This document shows, piece after piece, positions 5,975-8,613 of a DNA stretch of 8,613 nt (the stretch's first letter is position 1; each line of letters opens with the position of its first letter). The notes under the pieces were generated by a model. That model saw only the letters and a program-made list of their open reading frames with translations. It searched no databases and had not been told where the DNA came from. Source of the DNA: Burkholderiales bacterium. Its GTDB lineage: Bacteria; Pseudomonadota; Gammaproteobacteria; Burkholderiales; Burkholderiaceae_B. The stretch is from positions 1 to 8,613 of the forward strand of contig SXZD01000117.1 in NCBI GenBank assembly GCA_005788065.1, in the 5' to 3' direction. The position numbers were made by a program, and so were the translations under genes.

Positions 5975-8307
5975 CGGGAACGAGATTGGGAAATGTGGAG
6001 GGAACCGTTCTGATCGACCCGTACAACTGATCCAATCGAAAGGCGAGACAGACGCTTTTCGTCGCCCACTGCAAGCGGCAGCACCAACACGGTATCTGCA
6101 CGTTTCAACAGAAGCAGCCGATGTCCTTCTACGACTCGTGTCCCAGCAAAAGAGACAGCGTCATGGCCCGGAGTATATCGCTCATGTTTCGGTATATCGG
6201 CTATCTGGCTACGCTTCTGGGTCCGTTCTGCAACGTATCTGTCGACTGCATCCAACGCCGAGCCCACTTTCCTTACATCGTCAGCCCGTCGCACTCGCAA
6301 ATCTGATTCGGCTCTGTGCTGCTCCACGCGATCAGGCACATCACGCGGCATTAGCACTTCACTTCCACTGGAGATGCGAACCACATCGAGTTGGGACAGC
6401 GTTCGCAGGCGGTTGACAGTCGAGGTCGCCGCGCCTTGCCCAGCGCCTGTAATGTGGGGCTTTCGTGCACCTGTAGTGACTCTGCCGGAGCGGTGCTGTC
6501 CGAAGCGGTTTCCTGTCGTTCCTGGCTGTCGATGTGCTCCAGCGCGTGGTCGATCAGATCGTCCTCGGTCATTGGTCTGTGAGAATCGCTGACCAGCGTT
6601 GTCTCTTGATAAACTTTCATGCGGGTTGTCCTTTGTCTGGGTTGAAAAAGAGTTCGCCAATGCGACGCGGCGCCTTTCAAGTGATGGGTCGCTGAAAAGA
6701 ACGGAAATCCGCTCCTTGGCTGCAACCCACACCATTGCGGCCTTGAACGGGGCGCTGCCGTGTACTTCAATGGCACCAAGAAAGCGGCGAAGACTTAAAC
6801 GCAACAGATCTGCGCAAGCCGTGCGCGAAATGCGGCTAGCCAAATGAAGAGTTGACCCATCGTCCCGGATTGGCGTCTTCACAGACCGATAGATCACCGC
6901 ACCCTTTTTGGTCACCGTATCAATGTCACTGAGCGGATTGAAGCGCGGGTGAGCGCTGCCAGACACGCTGTTCGCAGAGGCCATCTTCTTTCCTTCGCGA
7001 GCCCGCAGAGCCTCAAGCGCACCCAAGTTCCCTTGTGTTGCTTCCTTCTTTAGCCAATCCAGCCAAGTGAGAACTTTGTAGGTCTTGGGAACCGATAACC
7101 TTGCCTTGGTGTTAAGAGCGATGGCGGCAGCGACCCGTTTTCTATAAGCCGCTCGCGCTTGTGCGTACAAGAGACGCTTGCTGAATCCACGACCATCCAA
7201 CAGTCGAATGATCGAGCGGCGCATCAGGTAAGCTCGTCGAGCCTCCGCAATCTGTCGCCCCACCAGTGCCCGACTCTCAGAAAATCGTTCTGATCGAGAA
7301 AGACGAATCAGACGCTGCTCTTCGACGTAGCTAGCGTAGAGCGCATCCGTATTAACCTTCAATGGGAGTGGGCGCCGCTCATACTGTCGAAAAATTCCGA
7401 CAGGGTCTTCGTCCGTAATCTGGTTGGAAGCGTCGCGCACGCGCTCACACTCACCGGTGACGCCCGTGATCTCATCGGAGCAACCGTCAGTGGTACCTGC
7501 CGTAGACCTTGTCGTTTCGCCTTCCCCTGCCCCAAATGCGCCTCCGGGTTGAAATGCGCCCAACCGTGCTTCCAGTCTCGACTTGGATAGCGCTCGGTCC
7601 ACGGAACTGGCTTTCACTGAAGTCCCGTTCAGAGCAGAGAAAATCAAGCCATTGGCCCTGACATGCAGCGACAGTCCATTGCTTGTTAGAACCTCATGCA
7701 GGATTGTCCAAGTCTCGGCTGACTGGATCTCCTCAAGGCAATTTCTGCGGATCCATCCCGTCAGGCTTTCAATTCCGGATTGGGCTTCCACGTCATCGGC
7801 TTGCCCCGCTGACCGTGTTTGTCGAGAGCAATGATTGTCCACTTCGAGGTTGAACTCCCGCTCCAGCGTCTCGCACAGTTGACCCATGGTGCGGTGCGAG
7901 TAGTACGGTTCGTGGATAGTCCGTCGCTCAGGATGAATCTTGTTGATCGCGATGTGCACATGCCAGTTATCTGTATCCGTATGCAATGCACTGATCCGTT
8001 GATGCTCCGAATATCCGAGCCCCGCACAAACTCTCTCTTCAATCTGCTGCAGTACCTCTGGTGACGGCGTCTCGCCGGCGCGGAACGAAACGATCAGGTG
8101 GCAGGTTTTATCGCTGCGGGCCCGCCGGTTCAAAGCCTGAGTAGCCAGGATCTCTTCAATGGCAGCATCCACACGACCGGATGCGCAGTTGCTGATCCGA
8201 ACCCCACCGACCCGATGAGCCCGCTCACGCTCATCACTGATGTAGCCCACCAGATCCGAGAAGCTGCTTTTGCGCAGCGAGCGCATGGGTACCTGTTTGA
8301 TGATCAT
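5971..8307 (-). CDS. traI: TraI, MOBP-family relaxase
   Basis: A 778-aa relaxase that would nick oriT and stay bound to the 5' end of the transferred strand. The N-terminal relaxase domain (about 1-245) carries all three RP4 active-site positions at identical numbering: Tyr22 in LVGYISDER, Ser74 in LIVSFRAGE and His116 in HTDTDNWHVHIAINKIHP (109-126). A charged helical region follows (about 315-440, ending WLDWLKKEATQGN...ALRAR). Next comes an LPD7-like domain (about 463-550, starting VTKKGAVIYR), a Gly/Arg/Thr/Gln-rich linker (about 560-640), and a conserved C-terminal domain (about 665-778, with IPKHERYTPG and AGTRVVEG). It is somewhat longer than RP4 TraI (732 aa). The start ATG has AAGGGA eight bases upstream, and a KorB-type operator touches that site. 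The linker coincides with the nested traH frame. The end overlaps traG by 4 nt. Confidence 0.97.
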   Translation of the reverse strand: MIIKQVPMRSLRKSSFSDLVGYISDERERAHRVGGVRISNCASGRVDAAIEEILATQALNRRARSDKTCHLIVSFRAGETPSPEVLQQIEERVCAGLGYSEHQRISALHTDTDNWHVHIAINKIHPERRTIHEPYYSHRTMGQLCETLEREFNLEVDNHCSRQTRSAGQADDVEAQSGIESLTGWIRRNCLEEIQSAETWTILHEVLTSNGLSLHVRANGLIFSALNGTSVKASSVDRALSKSRLEARLGAFQPGGAFGAGEGETTRSTAGTTDGCSDEITGVTGECERVRDASNQITDEDPVGIFRQYERRPLPLKVNTDALYASYVEEQRLIRLSRSERFSESRALVGRQIAEARRAYLMRRSIIRLLDGRGFSKRLLYAQARAAYRKRVAAAIALNTKARLSVPKTYKVLTWLDWLKKEATQGNLGALEALRAREGKKMASANSVSGSAHPRFNPLSDIDTVTKKGAVIYRSVKTPIRDDGSTLHLASRISRTACADLLRLSLRRFLGAIEVHGSAPFKAAMVWVAAKERISVLFSDPSLERRRVALANSFSTQTKDNPHESLSRDNAGQRFSQTNDRGRSDRPRAGAHRQPGTTGNRFGQHRSGRVTTGARKPHITGAGQGAATSTVNRLRTLSQLDVVRISSGSEVLMPRDVPDRVEQHRAESDLRVRRADDVRKVGSALDAVDRYVAERTQKRSQIADIPKHERYTPGHDAVSFAGTRVVEGHRLLLLKRADTVLVLPLAVGDEKRLSRLSIGSVVRVDQNGSLHISQSRSR
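6351..6620 (-). CDS. traH: TraH-like acidic protein nested in another frame of traI
   Basis: An 89-aa frame lying wholly inside traI (over TraI residues 563-653), shifted by one base. It starts at ATG 6620 with a good ribosome-binding site, AAAGGA, eight bases upstream. The first 53 residues hold about 13 acidic and 3 basic residues (for example TEDDLIDHALEHIDSQE, 18-34), unlike the Arg-rich products of most frames here. In RP4, traH is likewise encoded inside traI in a different frame, and its small acidic product stabilises the relaxosome by contacting TraI and TraJ. TraI is low in complexity over most of this stretch, as expected where a second frame constrains the DNA. The frame is open upstream to 6779, but that part is not acidic and lacks a comparable ribosome-binding site. 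Position, charge and ribosome-binding site support the call; sequence homology was not tested. Confidence 0.6.
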   Translation of the reverse strand: MKVYQETTLVSDSHRPMTEDDLIDHALEHIDSQERQETASDSTAPAESLQVHESPTLQALGKARRPRLSTACERCPNSMWFASPVEVKC

Positions 8308-8321
8308 GCAATAAATCCCTT

Positions 8322-8334
8322 TTTAGCGGCTAAA
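8322..8334. promoter_or_regulatory. KorB-type operator (TTTAGCGGCTAAA)
   Basis: This 13-bp sequence matches the IncP KorB operator consensus TTTAGCSGCTAAA at every position and is a perfect dyad around base 8328. It lies in the 29-nt gap between the traJ stop and the traI start and directly abuts the AAGGGA ribosome-binding site of traI. KorB is the ParB-like global repressor and partition protein of IncP plasmids. No convincing promoter was seen in the gap, so the site may be used for spreading repression or partition rather than simple promoter blockage. Confidence 0.8.
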
Positions 8335-8336
8335 GC

Positions 8337-8613
8337 TCAACGCACTGAGCGCGGGCGCACAATCGATCTCATCACTTCAGTCATCTCATCCTGTGTGGCC
8401 TCTATTCGGGCCAGCAGTCGCATGATCGTTGACGTGTCGAATCCCGCAGTCTTGATGTCGTCTGTCAGCCAAAGCTTGAGCAAACCACCCAACCGGCCCA
8501 AATCACCATTGATCCGGGCCAACTCCCTCACCTGCTCATGGTCTGTGATGCCTTCAACCCGATAGCCCTGACCGATGGCCAACAGAAATGAAGAAAGACT
8601 CAACCCTGCGCAG
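8337..8613 (-). CDS. traJ: TraJ, oriT-binding relaxosome protein (N-terminus outside window)
   Basis: The last 92 codons are visible; the frame is open to the right edge and the true start lies beyond it. The first residues in the window are CAGLSLSSFLLAIGQGYRV. The core block VRELARINGDLGRLGGLLKLWLTDD is split here as VRELARINGDLGRLGG and LLKLWLTDD (near 8533-8459), and it is the signature of IncP TraJ proteins, which end soon after in VxRPR as this one does. In RP4, TraJ binds an inverted repeat in oriT next to the nick site and recruits TraI. A TTG at 8603 could be read as a start, but it corresponds to an internal position of TraJ, so the gene is cut rather than short. In IncP elements oriT lies just upstream of traJ, so it should sit shortly beyond position 8613. 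Confidence 0.93.
   Translation of the reverse strand, partial: CAGLSLSSFLLAIGQGYRVEGITDHEQVRELARINGDLGRLGGLLKLWLTDDIKTAGFDTSTIMRLLARIEATQDEMTEVMRSIVRPRSVR

Noticed and set aside
6621..6779. Upstream extension of the traH-like frame to an ATG at 6779
   Set aside because: The extra 53 residues are basic and aromatic, unlike the acidic TraH part, and the ATG at 6620 has the better ribosome-binding site.
8308..8345. Promoter for traI in the traJ-traI gap
   Set aside because: The best pairing, TTGAGC with TTTATT, has a 19-base spacer and poor boxes; traI is more likely read from promoters upstream of traJ.
8098..8565. 155-aa open frame on the plus strand over traI and traJ
   Set aside because: It runs antisense across two well-recognised genes and their gap, and shows no family features.
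8337..8603. Complete 88-aa protein starting at TTG 8603
   Set aside because: The codons before TTG continue the TraJ sequence in frame to the window edge, and the TTG matches an internal position of TraJ proteins, so the gene is simply cut.

Overview
The window is a segment of an IncP-type (RP4/RK2-like) conjugative DNA-transfer region. All supported genes lie on the minus strand and are read from the right edge to the left. The order is traJ (cut by the right edge), traI with traH nested inside it, traG, traF, a small acidic gene in the traD position, and traC. After a 230-bp gap come a ParD-like antitoxin and the first bases of a coupled partner gene. The order and proteins match the IncP Tra1 operon, except that nothing equivalent to the RP4 topoisomerase gene traE lies between traF and the traD-position gene. 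The element is a plasmid or an integrated conjugative element; this window cannot tell which. A beta- or gammaproteobacterial host is likely, given RP4-like TraI and TraJ and moderately GC-rich coding sequence. This host call is inference from family knowledge, not from a search.

Right part (5971-8613): relaxosome genes. TraJ is the oriT-binding accessory protein. TraI is the MOBP relaxase, with Tyr22, Ser74 and His116 at the same residue numbers as in RP4 TraI. A perfect 13-bp KorB-type operator fills most of the 29-nt gap between traJ and traI. A small acidic ORF with its own Shine-Dalgarno sequence lies in another frame of traI, where RP4 carries traH. The nick region (oriT) should lie just beyond the right edge, upstream of traJ.

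Middle part (3101-5974): traG, the VirD4-type coupling ATPase, overlaps traI by ATGA. traF, the S26-type pilin-processing protease, follows 5 nt after traG. A 94-nt gap with a 7-bp hairpin then precedes the acidic 79-aa protein, which ends 2 nt before traC.

Left part (1-3098): traC encodes an 876-aa protein. It has an ArdC-like N-terminus, an HELGH metallopeptidase-like domain, two DUF5710-like repeats and a TOPRIM primase. A strong internal ribosome-binding site in front of codons 322/323 could produce a short primase, as RP4 makes TraC1 and TraC2. Downstream, a separate toxin-antitoxin-like unit has its own sigma70-type promoter, preceded by a cluster of TTGTCC/GGACAA inverted repeats.

Together TraJ, TraI and TraH would process oriT, TraG would hand the TraI-DNA complex to the mating channel, TraF would mature the pilin encoded elsewhere, and TraC would prime complementary-strand synthesis in the recipient. 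The left-end module would help keep the element in its host. I saw no tRNA, rRNA, CRISPR array or insertion sequence.
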